Below, in pieces: positions 1-9,411 of a stretch of DNA of 64,000 nucleotides. Both the position numbers and the translations under genes were made by a program. The stretch covers positions 868,001-932,000 of the forward strand of contig OOIN01000005.1 in the NCBI GenBank assembly GCA_900323505.1. Reading direction: 5' to 3'. The DNA is from Ustilago trichophora. Lineage: Eukaryota; Basidiomycota; Ustilaginomycetes; Ustilaginales; Ustilaginaceae. Under the pieces are notes generated by a model, which did no database searches, had not been told where the DNA came from, and saw only the letters and a program-made list of their open reading frames with translations. Each line of letters opens with the position of its first letter. The first letter of the stretch is position 1.

Positions 1-1706
1 CAAAGACCAGAGAACGCATCGCTACCCTGTGGGATTCGCTCTTCCTCACTGATGAGGAGCGACAAGCCAGCTTCCCTCCCTTCTTCATCGACGTATCCGC
101 AGACGCCGATCCCAACCTCGACGAACCACTTCCCACAGACGAGATCTTGGCTTCGCATGAACAGATGATTGATCTGCTCACCGAACAAGTCCGTGTCAAG
201 GCACCAGTGCTCAAGGTTATTGGCAGGTACAAGGAGCTTCTGGACGAGGCCAGACAGTTGGACGAATCGGCATCGGATGGATCTCGTTTACTGGGTCGCT
301 CCAACCGCGGTGATCCTGGTCGTCTGCTGCGCGAGGAAAAGATGCGCAAGCGCGTAAAGATCCAGAAGCCCAAGATCGAGGCAGAGCTGCTCAATGTCAT
401 CCCGGCGTGGGAAGAGGAGCACGGAGAGCCATTCACCATCAACGGGGCTCGATATCTGGATGAACTCTTGGCGCAGGTCGAGGGAGCCAAGGAGAACGCC
501 CATCGTAAGAGGACCAGGACAGTCTCAGGGGCACAACCTACGGCGCCACCTGTCAGTGCACCAGCCAGTGTCCGACGCGGACCTCTCGTACCTTCCGTAT
601 CGTCCAACCGAGGTATTGCAGCTACACCGATGCGAGCAATGACACCGCATCAAGGCACCATCAAAAAGCCCAGAATCGCAGCGGCACCCGCCACGGTCGC
701 AGCACCGTCGACAAGAACGCCATCTGTAAGGCAGGGTGCCATACCGGCTTCAGTCTCGAGAATGGCCTCCGCCCGCGTACCCATGTCCGCAGCGCCCAAA
801 GCACACTACGGAGGTGGTGCAGCCAGCCTCTCTCGACCTACATCTTCCATGGCTGGTAGCTACAGAGCCGTAAGCAGCGCTTCTCACGTTCCAGGTACGA
901 GCAGTCCTTCTCGCATCCCCGGTCCGTCCCCCCACATGACGGCAAAACCTTTCGCCGCAGCATCGGCGCTACCTAGCTATGCATCTGCCTACGGCTCTCG
1001 ACACCCAACAACTTCGTCTATCGGTCTCGCAACCCGAACAGCCAAAGTGCAGCGCGAGGGCTTTCGCCCCCGACCGTCCTTTGTAGCCAAAGTTCCCCGC
1101 AACGCCACCGTCGTTGGAGGCACGGCATCCGCACGCGCTGGAACTGTAGCCATCTCACCAGGCAGAGCGAGCAAATGGGGAGAGATGGGTCCTCCACGAT
1201 GGCCTGCCGCTGGCCAACCTGGACATGCACACCGCGACGTCTCCTGCATCTCGGCTACCAGCTCCATTCATACCGACATCACTACTGTCGTTCACAGTAT
1301 CAAACCTGCCGAGCCTGCCAAGAGGGCGAGACGTGCGCCGTCCATGTCGCTGGAGGCGTGTCTGGCTAATTTGGCGGCCACGTCTTCGCAAGGTAAAGCA
1401 AGGATAGGCGATGCCGGGAGGGAGTTGGGCATCTCGAGCATCCGCAGTGTCTCGTCGTCGGATGATATTGTGAATCAGACCGATGATGCGGATGGCGGAA
1501 ACGGTGACAGCGAAGCGAGGGTGAGAGGCTGGAAGGATGGTTTGCGTATCGCTGGGGCTGGGCTCGAGGAGGACGAGGTGGACAGAGAGGGTGCCACAGC
1601 GACACTCCCTCGCTCGGGAAGTAGCAATTGGGAGATTGTAGGTGAGGCCGAGCCGGATCAGCCTTACTATACCGGACATGATCAGCAGGCTGCTCTGGCT
1701 GCTTGA
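1..1706 (+). CDS. ASE1: Ase1/PRC1/MAP65 microtubule bundler (5' truncated)
   Basis: Member of the PRC1/Ase1/MAP65 family, which crosslinks antiparallel microtubules in the anaphase spindle midzone. The frame is open from base 3, before any ATG, so the gene begins left of the window and only the C-terminal part (about 567 residues) is present. The family signature is clear: a region beginning TRERIATLWDSL, then RLLREEKMRKRVK, then an EEHGEPF..NG.RYL segment, which is the conserved end of the spectrin-like microtubule-binding domain. After about residue 180 of the visible part the protein becomes a long Ser/Ala/Pro/Thr/Arg-rich tail, typical of the phosphoregulated, disordered C-terminus of Ase1 proteins. 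It ends DQQAALAA with TGA at 1704-1706. No intron is needed in the visible part. Family assignment is strong from sequence; the midzone role is family knowledge. Confidence 0.88.
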   Translation, partial: KTRERIATLWDSLFLTDEERQASFPPFFIDVSADADPNLDEPLPTDEILASHEQMIDLLTEQVRVKAPVLKVIGRYKELLDEARQLDESASDGSRLLGRSNRGDPGRLLREEKMRKRVKIQKPKIEAELLNVIPAWEEEHGEPFTINGARYLDELLAQVEGAKENAHRKRTRTVSGAQPTAPPVSAPASVRRGPLVPSVSSNRGIAATPMRAMTPHQGTIKKPRIAAAPATVAAPSTRTPSVRQGAIPASVSRMASARVPMSAAPKAHYGGGAASLSRPTSSMAGSYRAVSSASHVPGTSSPSRIPGPSPHMTAKPFAAASALPSYASAYGSRHPTTSSIGLATRTAKVQREGFRPRPSFVAKVPRNATVVGGTASARAGTVAISPGRASKWGEMGPPRWPAAGQPGHAHRDVSCISATSSIHTDITTVVHSIKPAEPAKRARRAPSMSLEACLANLAATSSQGKARIGDAGRELGISSIRSVSSSDDIVNQTDDADGGNGDSEARVRGWKDGLRIAGAGLEEDEVDREGATATLPRSGSSNWEIVGEAEPDQPYYTGHDQQAALAA

Positions 1707-2257
1707 TCTGCGCTTCTCTCTATCTACATCATGATATCTGTTGTCTCGTACAGCCCTGCTAGCTTTGGACTCCATATACCCTGCTTTCACTCTGGAACTC
1801 GCATCAAGCATGACTTTTTTTTTCTTCGTTGTCTTATGCTGTATTTTACTGCTTACTGTACATTGCCTTCAGTGGAGCTCACACTTGTCGAATGGACAGT
1901 CACACCTACCCTTCTGCCTAAAGATAAAATTGAGAGAAGGCGGTTGAGCTGCGTTGTGAGCCGTAAGAAATGCGGGGGATACAAATCCGAAGTTGGCGTG
2001 ACCGTGCGCCGCGACCCCAACTCCGATATCCGACATCTTTCAACGCGCGAAACGAAGTCGGTTTTCGCGGCGTCCAATCCGGCTCCTTTCGTTTCCCTCT
2101 TATTGTACAGTACAGTACTGTACATCAAGTCCAGAACCGATCCCAACAGTTGACACATGCACACCCGTCTGACTTCACTCTTGCATCCCGCACACGATTA
2201 TCGTCTACGCACATCTCCCTCCACGTTCATCATCGTCATTCTTGCATCTCCAAGACG
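1707..2257. other. intergenic: ASE1 3' end and kinase promoter
   Basis: Non-coding 551 bp with T-runs near 1811-1825. It carries the strongest copy of the recurrent GTACAGTA/TACTGTAC palindrome (2104-2124), about 135 bp upstream of the kinase start codon. Nothing else recognised. Confidence 0.6.
2104..2124. repeat. palindrome of the TACTGTAC family
   Basis: A perfect inverted repeat: TGTACAGTAC, one central base, then the reverse complement of that arm. It lies in the presumed promoter of the mitochondrial kinase gene. The same core recurs at ten or more other non-coding sites in the window. Confidence 0.85.
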
Positions 2258-4519
2258 ATGAAGCGGGTCACTCGGATCAGGATTCCTTCGACCTCTTCGA
2301 CCTCTTCCCGTACAACCTCATCAACCACATCAGCAGCAACAGTCTGGCCACAGCAACATTGCCGCGGGTATGCAGCTTCATCAGTACCCATAGCAACCTC
2401 GCATTCTTCCACTTCGCACTCGCGCAGTGTCAAGGGCAAAGAACGATCCTCCCCTTCCTCCTTTCCGACGTTCGAATCTCAACGGTCGCATATGAAACTC
2501 ACCAGTTTCCCTCCACCCGGTCTTCGACTCCTGAGCAGCAGCCATCCCGATTCGGCCACCCCTCGCCTCGGTATGGACTCAGAAGCGGATCTCGGCCGCC
2601 ATTTCTACCTCAACAAAGTTCTCGAGCAATGGGCAGCCAAACCTGCCACACGCATGACCCTCCGTCAGCTCATCTTTTTCGGTCGCACCCTCGGTCGAGA
2701 TCGTGAGAAGATCCTCAAATCCGCCAACTACGTCCGTCAAGAACTCCCCGTTAGAATCGCCCATCGCATTCGAGACCTGCAAGCTTTGCCATTTGTAGTG
2801 ATGACCAATCAGCATCTCGAAGATGTATATCAAAAGTACTGGTCGGCATTTGAAACATTCAGAAGATTCCCCCACATCAAGACGATGGATGACAACGAGC
2901 GATTTTGCAACCTCTTACGTAGACTTTTGGACGATCATCTGACGATCATCCCAAGTTTGACGATAGGGATTGTGGAAAGTTCGCACCATTTGCAGCCGCA
3001 ACAGTTGGACAAGTTTATGGAAAGGATGCTTAGATCGCGCATATCGAGGAGGGTTCTGGCTGAACAGCATATCGCTTTGTCAGAGGCGCTGGATGATCCT
3101 TTCCATTTCTTCAACGAGCCTGTACTGCGGAGACAGGAAGAAGCGGAGAACGAATCCGAACTCGATCTCAACGATAGTGATGCGGTTGGAGACCATGTCG
3201 GCATCATCTATACGCGGCTCAGTGTGGCCAGTGTCGTCAACAAGGGCATAAAGCTCCTCACACAGATGTTTGCCAGTGTCCAAGCAGTGACAAAGGATAG
3301 GATCCCCAAGGTGGAGGTGGATGGAGATCTCAGGGCGAGATTTGCCTACATTCCAGAGCATTTGGAGTACATTGTGTTTGAACTGTTGAAGAATGCGATC
3401 AGGGCTACGATTCGGAAGCATGCGGGGGAAGAGAGTGCAGGGGTTGTTCGGGTCACGATTGTAGAAGGACCACCGGAGGAGGATTTGATCATCCGGATCA
3501 GTGATTGCGGTGGAGGATTGCCAGATCTGATCGCTCAGTTGTCGGCTCCTTCGCGTACGGCGGTGTTCAACAAACCTGCTACTGCGGTTTCGGCTGGTTT
3601 TGCTGCTACTTCCCCTCCCAGCAATAGCAGCAACAACAATGGCAACAACGGAGAAGCAACGCTGACCAACGAACAACAGTACCCAATTCCATTCCCTGAC
3701 ACGGGACACATTGGCGGATACCCTCCTCGAGGCTCCCGAGCGCGTCTCTTGCATCCAGATGACGATACGATTCCCGTCACGCTATCCGACGAAACCCTAC
3801 CGGGATCCATGCGAGCGGATGCTGCGAGCTTTTACGCCGATTCATGGGCCGATATCTCTTCCAATCCCTCGACCCGTATGTGGGCCGCACGTGGCGGTGT
3901 TGGGTCGGCCGGAGGAGTAGGCGGTTCGACGCCACCGAACGAATTTGGCACCGTTGGCACCAGCACAACCTCCAATGTGGTCGAGGGAGGCTATAGCGAC
4001 CCGCTCATCGACGCCTTGTGCTCGTTTAGTAACGTTAGAAAGCGACTCGAGATCGAAGCCCAAACCCACGGCAGATCCTCTGATCAAGCAGCATCCGCTT
4101 TCTACGGTCTTCCGAACACTCCTGATTCCTCTCCTCCCCCTGCCGCTTCAGCTGCTGAGCTGAACTCTGCAGGGTTGGGCACAAGGGACCGTTTCGACGC
4201 CCTCAAGTCTATCGGGAAATTCAAAGGTACCGTTACCGAACAAGTCCCCTCCCGCACCGCCTCATCTACTTGTTTTCCACCTACCCCTCCGACAAGTGGT
4301 TCAAAAGGGACAATTCAAGCAATGGAAGGTACAGGTCCAGCCGCACTCCACACAGTTCAGGTAGAAACAGGTTTGGGTCTACCAATGGCCAAAGTATACT
4401 GCGATTTCTTCGGCGGAAGTCTCAGCTTCCGAAGTCTAGACGGACATTCGACGGATATCTACGTACGTCTGCCCAAGTTAGGAACCAATAAGGAGACTAT
4501 CGAGGAAATTGTACTCTAA
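2258..4519 (+). CDS. mitochondrial BCKDK/PDK-family protein kinase
   Basis: Histidine-kinase-like (GHKL) serine kinase that phosphorylates the E1 subunit of a mitochondrial 2-oxoacid dehydrogenase. The start at 2258 is the first ATG giving an Arg/Ser/Thr-rich presequence (MKRVTRIRIPST, RGYAASS). The N-terminal helical domain carries QELPVRIAHRI, LPF and LLDDH segments that resemble branched-chain ketoacid dehydrogenase kinase and yeast Pkp2 more than classical PDK. The ATP-binding half has an N-box (ELLKNAIRAT, Asn about residue 379), a G1 box (SDCGGGLPD, Asp about 416) and a G2 box (GLGLPMAKVY, about 705), then FFGGSL and a GTD-like DGHSTDIYVRLP end. Predicted 753 residues, against about 400-450 for the family. 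The excess is a roughly 240-residue Ser/Asn/Gly/Pro-rich insertion between G1 and G2. No splice-like interruption is obvious. BCKDK versus PDK substrate is not certain. Confidence 0.87.
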   Translation: MKRVTRIRIPSTSSTSSRTTSSTTSAATVWPQQHCRGYAASSVPIATSHSSTSHSRSVKGKERSSPSSFPTFESQRSHMKLTSFPPPGLRLLSSSHPDSATPRLGMDSEADLGRHFYLNKVLEQWAAKPATRMTLRQLIFFGRTLGRDREKILKSANYVRQELPVRIAHRIRDLQALPFVVMTNQHLEDVYQKYWSAFETFRRFPHIKTMDDNERFCNLLRRLLDDHLTIIPSLTIGIVESSHHLQPQQLDKFMERMLRSRISRRVLAEQHIALSEALDDPFHFFNEPVLRRQEEAENESELDLNDSDAVGDHVGIIYTRLSVASVVNKGIKLLTQMFASVQAVTKDRIPKVEVDGDLRARFAYIPEHLEYIVFELLKNAIRATIRKHAGEESAGVVRVTIVEGPPEEDLIIRISDCGGGLPDLIAQLSAPSRTAVFNKPATAVSAGFAATSPPSNSSNNNGNNGEATLTNEQQYPIPFPDTGHIGGYPPRGSRARLLHPDDDTIPVTLSDETLPGSMRADAASFYADSWADISSNPSTRMWAARGGVGSAGGVGGSTPPNEFGTVGTSTTSNVVEGGYSDPLIDALCSFSNVRKRLEIEAQTHGRSSDQAASAFYGLPNTPDSSPPPAASAAELNSAGLGTRDRFDALKSIGKFKGTVTEQVPSRTASSTCFPPTPPTSGSKGTIQAMEGTGPAALHTVQVETGLGLPMAKVYCDFFGGSLSFRSLDGHSTDIYVRLPKLGTNKETIEEIVL

Positions 4520-4731
4520 CCATCCCATACGGCTTTTTTCAAAGACGTGGCACTAGCAATTTGACTTGAGTTAGACATCAAGCTACAAGCTCCCAACTGA
4601 TTTGCTTTTGAAAAATGGATACATTGCTAAGAGCTAGTACATTGATTCTCTTACAACTTGATGACAGAGAAGTATGTAGAAGTGGGAAACAAAGTGTGAA
4701 AAGTAGGAATGAAAACTTCGATCTCAAAGCC

Positions 4732-6657
4732 TTACTGAGACTCGAGCCTACGCTGATGTAGACGCTCCAACTTGTCTAAAACGTCTTCACGTTCCCTTAC
4801 TAGATGGAAAAGCGTCAATTCTAACTCTCTCTTTTTGTCCAACTGTGCCTTTATCAGAGCTTTTTTCACCTTTTCATCCGTTTCTTCAAACACCACCGCC
4901 GGGACTGTCGCAGGATGCTGATGAAGCTCAGGTGAAGGGCTGGCGGGGACGGCGGGGAGAGGTTGCGAAGGGTCAAGGGCTTTAGCATCCTTCAGATCGT
5001 GTAGGCGCATCCCGGCGTAGTAGCTGGCAGGGATGATGACGAGGGCGGAGAATGCTGCGATCCAGTTGCGTTTTGGTACGCGAGGTCGAGGACCAGAATT
5101 AGGTGGTGGTGGGGGTAATTGGTTGCATCGTACTGCCGAGGTGTGCAGAGTGCGCTGTGCGAGGCTCGAGGAGGTAGAAGCGGACTTGGGGAGGGAGGAA
5201 GTGAGACGCGTGAGGAGGGTCTGGACGGAAAATGTGGATGGTTGTCCAAGGCGTGCTCGGAGCTGTGATGCCGTTCCAACAGCAGGGAATGATGGAGGCA
5301 GCCGAGACTCGAGATAGTCAGAGAGAGATGCTGAGACCGCGTCTTTCTTAGTTGCTGCCTTGCTCTTTGGTGCGACCTCATCCTCGATGTCGTAGGCATG
5401 GAATGCGTTGCGCGCGGTGGAAGCGATAGAAGAGGAGGGTTCGGCGGTGTTTCCGAGCTTTCTGTTGCTGCGTCCATGAGGCTGAATACCAGCTTCGCGA
5501 ACACCAAATTCGAGACCTTTTATCATGACGTTCCAGCCATCACGGAGATTGGAAGAGATCCAGACCAGAGGTCTGCTCGAGAGTAGCCTGGTGAGAAGAG
5601 AGGCTATGCGTGGGGGCAACGGTCGTACGATGGCCGCGATAAGGACGGCTCCGAGAGTAGGCTCGGCGGGAGAAGCAGTGGGCACGCGGTCGCCTGTGTA
5701 TGCGAATTCGGCTTCGTCTATTCGAGAAAGATGGCTGACAACGGCCTGCGCGTTTGCAAAGGGAGTAGCTGCAATCTTTTGCCAGTCTAATGAAGGTCTC
5801 TGTGCAGATCTACCGAAAGAGAGCAGGGCAGGCTGGCCGGGACGGAAGCCTTTTGAGATGAGATAGGATGTGACGCGGGTTTCGAGGTTGCGCATCAGAG
5901 CGTTCAATCTGCCTTCGTAGGTCCAGATTCCTGTTGTGAGGACCGAGATGCACTGCGGGCGTGGCGTAGATGCTAAGGCAGAGGTCGAGGCTTCAGATAC
6001 GGCATCGAGTCCAAGTTTTCTCCTTCTTCGAATCAGCTCATCGTTCATACGGTGAGCGACGACCACGTCTGTCATGATGCGATCGCCCACCAACAGAATG
6101 CTTCCAGATCCGTTCTCGTCTGCCGGCACCTGCGTCCTCAAAAATTTGCGCCTCTCCCGCAGGTACTTTTTCGTCTGTCGACTGGGCCCAGCCTCGATAG
6201 CACCGGAGCCAGGTGGCATGTGTTTTGCCTGTGCTATTGTCGTATCTCGATCGTGTGACAGCGCCACAAAGTATTCGAGCGCTTCAGCTGCGCATCCACT
6301 CGAGGGTTTCTTCTGCTGGTGGCACAACACTGGAACGTTGAGCGCCCGGCTGAGCGACTCGGCACCCAGCCCGGAAGGGTCATCAGAGGAGCCGCTCGAG
6401 TTGCTGACGATGAGGATGTTTTCCCTGCCAAACACACGCTGGCATCGCTCCCATGCTTCTGTGATCGAAGGCTCGAGCACGTCAGAATGAGGTGCAGTGA
6501 GACAATTATCCTTGTCGAATACGAGGAAGCGGACACCATTGGCGTGGAGCGCTTCCCAATCGAGATGGCGGATGTCAGGCACCTGAACGTGCGGTACCAC
6601 CAGAGATGGCCGGAAGATAACTGCCAGGATGGCGACCACGCCGGAAAGATTGCCCAT
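4732..6657 (-). CDS. GEP4: Gep4-type PGP phosphatase with extra C-terminal half
   Basis: N-terminal part is a HAD phosphatase of the Gep4 family, which dephosphorylates phosphatidylglycerophosphate on the matrix side of the inner membrane in cardiolipin synthesis. It starts MGNLSGVVAI..RPSLVVPH as family members do. HAD motif I is D48-K-D50 within VFDKDNCLTAP, a lysine in HQQKKP follows at about 116, and motif IV is GDRIMTD at 191-197. Gep4 in yeast is under 200 residues; this protein is 641. The second half holds a presequence-like stretch (RTLHTSAVR, about 502-510), a proline-rich linker, one predicted membrane helix (about 531-552) and a charged coiled-coil tail. No suitable ATG separates the halves, so as read they form one polypeptide. 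The C-terminal half is not recognised; a single-span inner-membrane assembly factor is one guess. Divergent from the WKF gene. Confidence 0.85.
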   Translation of the reverse strand: MGNLSGVVAILAVIFRPSLVVPHVQVPDIRHLDWEALHANGVRFLVFDKDNCLTAPHSDVLEPSITEAWERCQRVFGRENILIVSNSSGSSDDPSGLGAESLSRALNVPVLCHQQKKPSSGCAAEALEYFVALSHDRDTTIAQAKHMPPGSGAIEAGPSRQTKKYLRERRKFLRTQVPADENGSGSILLVGDRIMTDVVVAHRMNDELIRRRRKLGLDAVSEASTSALASTPRPQCISVLTTGIWTYEGRLNALMRNLETRVTSYLISKGFRPGQPALLSFGRSAQRPSLDWQKIAATPFANAQAVVSHLSRIDEAEFAYTGDRVPTASPAEPTLGAVLIAAIVRPLPPRIASLLTRLLSSRPLVWISSNLRDGWNVMIKGLEFGVREAGIQPHGRSNRKLGNTAEPSSSIASTARNAFHAYDIEDEVAPKSKAATKKDAVSASLSDYLESRLPPSFPAVGTASQLRARLGQPSTFSVQTLLTRLTSSLPKSASTSSSLAQRTLHTSAVRCNQLPPPPPNSGPRPRVPKRNWIAAFSALVIIPASYYAGMRLHDLKDAKALDPSQPLPAVPASPSPELHQHPATVPAVVFEETDEKVKKALIKAQLDKKRELELTLFHLVREREDVLDKLERLHQRRLESQ

Positions 6658-6991
6658 GGCGATGGTGTTGCGCCGAAGGAGGCCGGTGAGTAGAAGGTGC
6701 GAATAGAGTCGAGGTATGTTGCAAGAAGGTATCTAGCTACCGGGATGCTCCACAAAGTAGTCAAAAGGTGGACGAGCCTCCTTCTGTAACGGATCTCGGC
6801 GTTGGATCTTTTCGACTGGAATTTCTGGTCCCTGCTTTTGTTTTTTTTTGTTGGTGGAGAATTTTTTGGCATTTGAAGCTGCATGTTGAGGCAGAAGAAT
6901 CCTTTTCTCCTTCTCAACCATAGCTGATCATCCACCAACAACAATTCGCTGCCACTCTCACTCATTCAGCAAGGGGACCATCAACGAGACA
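6658..6991. promoter_or_regulatory. divergent GEP4 / WKF-gene promoter region
   Basis: 334 bp between two divergent start codons, so it must hold both promoters. A homopolymer-rich tract (T/G) lies at about 6835-6852. No named element recognised. Confidence 0.5.
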
Positions 6992-8050
6992 ATGTCGGCA
7001 GATGCTGCAACCAATCAGGCAGGGCCCTCCAGCTCGGGTGCCAAAGACAAGAAGGTCAAGCGTGTCAGGAAGAGAATGAGGAACAAGAAACGAACCACTG
7101 AAGTGGAAGACAGCAGCAGTAGCAGCGATAGCGACAGCAGCGATGACAAAGACGTCAAAACAAGGGCTGCACCTGTCGTCGAGGAGCCCAAGTCAACAGC
7201 CAAGAAGGTCGCGGCGGCTAATTCCGATGATGATGACAGTGACGACGAGGCTGAAGGCGGAGATGCCGATGGAAAGCGTAAGAGGAAACGGAAGCGCAAT
7301 ACCAAAAGGAAGGCCGTAGAAGATACCCAAAAAGCCGCTCCCGCTCCCGCTCCCGCTTCCGCCTCCACCTCTACCACTACTACATCAGCTTCGACAGCAA
7401 AGCCCATCACCTTGTCACTCGAGGAGATTGGTCCGGATCCCAACACCGACTTGCGCTTGAGCGAACAAGCCAAGCAGGCGATCCAGTACGCTCAAGTCTA
7501 CACGAAGGATAAATCTCAGTGGAAGTTCAACAAAGCAAAACAGAACTGGCTTCTCCGGAATGCGCTCTCGGTGCCTCCCTCCGATTACGATCCAGCCCTC
7601 GCTCGCAAGCAGCCTGACAGCACCGCCACCGCCGAGGGTGCAGCGGAGGAGGCCGAAGATGCAGAGGAGGGCGAAAACTTTGTTCCCGAGGACTTTGTGC
7701 TTGTTGTGACGGCTTATCTCAACAGCGTCATGGGTGGCGCTCGTCTACGACTCATTGAATCCCTCAAGGAGGCCGTCAACGCTCCCATCATCACAGTGGC
7801 GCACATACAGGCAGAGGTCACCGACGGGACTTCCAAGGACACCGCCACAAATGAAGCAACCATCGATGGAAAAGCCGAGGGTGCAGCCACCACAAAGTCG
7901 GTCTCATTCGGCAACTTGGCGCTGGAAACGGAAAAGAAGGAAGAGGCAGCCGAAGCAGCAGGTCTTCCAGCAGGTACCGACCCTCAAGCGGTGGAGCTGC
8001 GCAGGACACGCGCGACTCTGATGCTTCAACATATGGGTGAACCTTTGTGA
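6992..8050 (+). CDS. WKF-domain (C7orf50-like) nucleolar protein
   Basis: 352 residues. The conserved core is a WKF domain (residues about 155-260), the family of human C7orf50: it has the motif KSQWKFNKAKQNWLLRNAL and the downstream helix VLVVTAYLNSVMGGARLRLI. The first 130 residues are low-complexity: Lys/Arg blocks (KKVKRVRKRMRNKKR, KRKRKRKRNTKRK) that look like nuclear/nucleolar localisation signals, alternating with Ser/Asp acidic runs. An Ala/Pro/Ser/Thr spacer separates this from the core. Family members are reported as nucleolar and linked to ribosome biogenesis; the biochemical role is not known. The start ATG at 6992 follows CAACGAGACA and opens the frame directly. No intron seen. 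Confidence 0.85.
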   Translation: MSADAATNQAGPSSSGAKDKKVKRVRKRMRNKKRTTEVEDSSSSSDSDSSDDKDVKTRAAPVVEEPKSTAKKVAAANSDDDDSDDEAEGGDADGKRKRKRKRNTKRKAVEDTQKAAPAPAPASASTSTTTTSASTAKPITLSLEEIGPDPNTDLRLSEQAKQAIQYAQVYTKDKSQWKFNKAKQNWLLRNALSVPPSDYDPALARKQPDSTATAEGAAEEAEDAEEGENFVPEDFVLVVTAYLNSVMGGARLRLIESLKEAVNAPIITVAHIQAEVTDGTSKDTATNEATIDGKAEGAATTKSVSFGNLALETEKKEEAAEAAGLPAGTDPQAVELRRTRATLMLQHMGEPL

Positions 8051-8232
8051 TGTGATTAGTGGAAATGCCAAAGAGCAGGCTTTGGTTTGCAATATTTTCT
8101 CATATGAACGCCCCATTGTGATAATGTCTAATACACAGGTCAAACCTGCAAGCGTGAAACAATCACGTGCGTGATAGCTAGAGTGTCTTTAGACCGCTCC
8201 AGCTGTTCACGCTCTGCTGTCTGTCCAGATCG

Positions 8233-8624
8233 CTACGAACGATCCCCGAGTGGTTTGCAGATATCAGTGTCTCCGGGCACCATCACGGGATCATGTGAAC
8301 AAACGCTTCTCGATGGGTTGGGCGGCGAGAAAGAAGCACTTCATGTCAGCAAAGCCCGCCATCGCGTTCGCACTAAAAGCGTTACAAGCACACTACTCAC
8401 CCTGTGTAAGTCTGTTCCATTGGTTTTTTAGGGTCAAACTCGGACATAGGAACCAGGCAGCAGTGGGTCCAGTTAGGACCTTTCGGGCAGCCATATCCAG
8501 GCTGAAGACCACCTTGATCACCTTTTTTCTTCAAGTACTTGATGTAGCATCGAGGCGCCGAAGCTGAGACTTGCAGGGTAAGGACAGCAGCGAGTAAGGT
8601 GACTGAGAGCACAGCAAGATGCAT
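8233..8624 (-). CDS. small secreted six-cysteine protein (effector-like)
   Basis: Exon 1 (8401-8624) begins with a clear signal peptide (MHLAVLSVTLLAAVLTLQVSASA) followed by a short polar domain with four cysteines (RCY, YGCP, HCC). Read without splicing it ends at TGA 8397-8399 as a 75-residue protein. A good donor (GTGAGT, 8400-8395) overlaps that stop. Removing 62 nt to an AAG acceptor (8339) after a CTGAC branch-like site adds exon 2 (8233-8338) in frame, giving 109 residues and two more cysteines (SVCS, DICK), six in total. An even cysteine number and small size suit a disulphide-stabilised secreted protein. No homologue recognised; function unknown. Being an effector is inference from signal peptide and size only. 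Confidence 0.55.
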
Positions 8625-9411
8625 GATGCGGTCGTTCCGAGTGGAATGAATGATGTGTCGAGAGCGGAAAGTATGGTAGGAGATGGTCGACGTTTGCGTC
8701 GCAAATGTCTCCTTATATCGTCACGAGGCTTTCCAGGCGTAGCAAGATGCAATGCATCAGAGACGTTGGCCCATTCAGTGACACTGCCCTGTCTCCCAAA
8801 ACATGAGTTCATGCAAGACCAGTACGGTAGTAATCTACTGTACTGTACGTATCCAGTTTGTCCCACTCACGAGCGTATCTTCTGTGACTTCATACTTGGA
8901 AACGCGAACGAGGACCGCAAATATGATGAAAGCGTGGGAACACAACTGGTCAGCCATCGTGAGAATTGATCTGCGTATCCAGGGACCGAACTTGTTAAAA
9001 TCACAAACGGGCGTTGAGACAGAGTGACAAGGTAGGATGTCAAAGCGGCGACTCCAGCTGACTACTTGATTGGTGGGAGCTGTCGCAATTTTCCCATCCA
9101 TGCCCGCCTGACCCTCCGTCTTCGGGCTGTGTTTCGGAGGACCCAAAACGCTTTTGACCCACTCAATACTGTGATTCCAAATGTCAAGACCTCTTCTGCT
9201 TATTTGCAACCTGGCTCCGGGCCTGACTGCCGTCGAAGCCGGAGTGCCTGTGTCCGCTTGCTCACGTCCGCAGACTGTGAACATGAACCGACCTCTTCAG
9301 GATCCACCAGCAGATAACTGGGCAGTCGCAGACTATAAACCTGCACGACAACAGCTGCGACCCGATTCCAAAGCCCACATCTTCCTATTCACAAGAGTAG
9401 GCGAGGCGACA
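8625..9411. other. intergenic, divergent promoters
   Basis: 787 bp between the secreted-protein gene (minus) and the unknown four-exon gene (plus). It holds a TACTGTAC-type motif at 8835-8850 and a TATAAA at 9334-9339, 73 bp before the plus-strand ATG at 9412. No other feature seen. Confidence 0.5.
9334..9339 (+). promoter_or_regulatory. TATA-like element of the four-exon gene
   Basis: TATAAA 73 bp upstream of the ATG at 9412. This spacing supports starting at MDDIHPP rather than at the upstream in-frame ATGs at 9181 or 9283, which would lie upstream of the expected transcription start. Confidence 0.45.

Noticed and set aside
1155..1811. 218-codon minus-strand open frame opposite ASE1
   Set aside because: Low-complexity Arg/Ser composition, shadow of the Ser/Ala/Pro-rich Ase1 tail.
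8164..8178. ATCACGTGCGTGAT inverted repeat downstream of the secreted-protein gene
   Set aside because: Short, single-copy in the window and in a 3' flank; no function can be argued.
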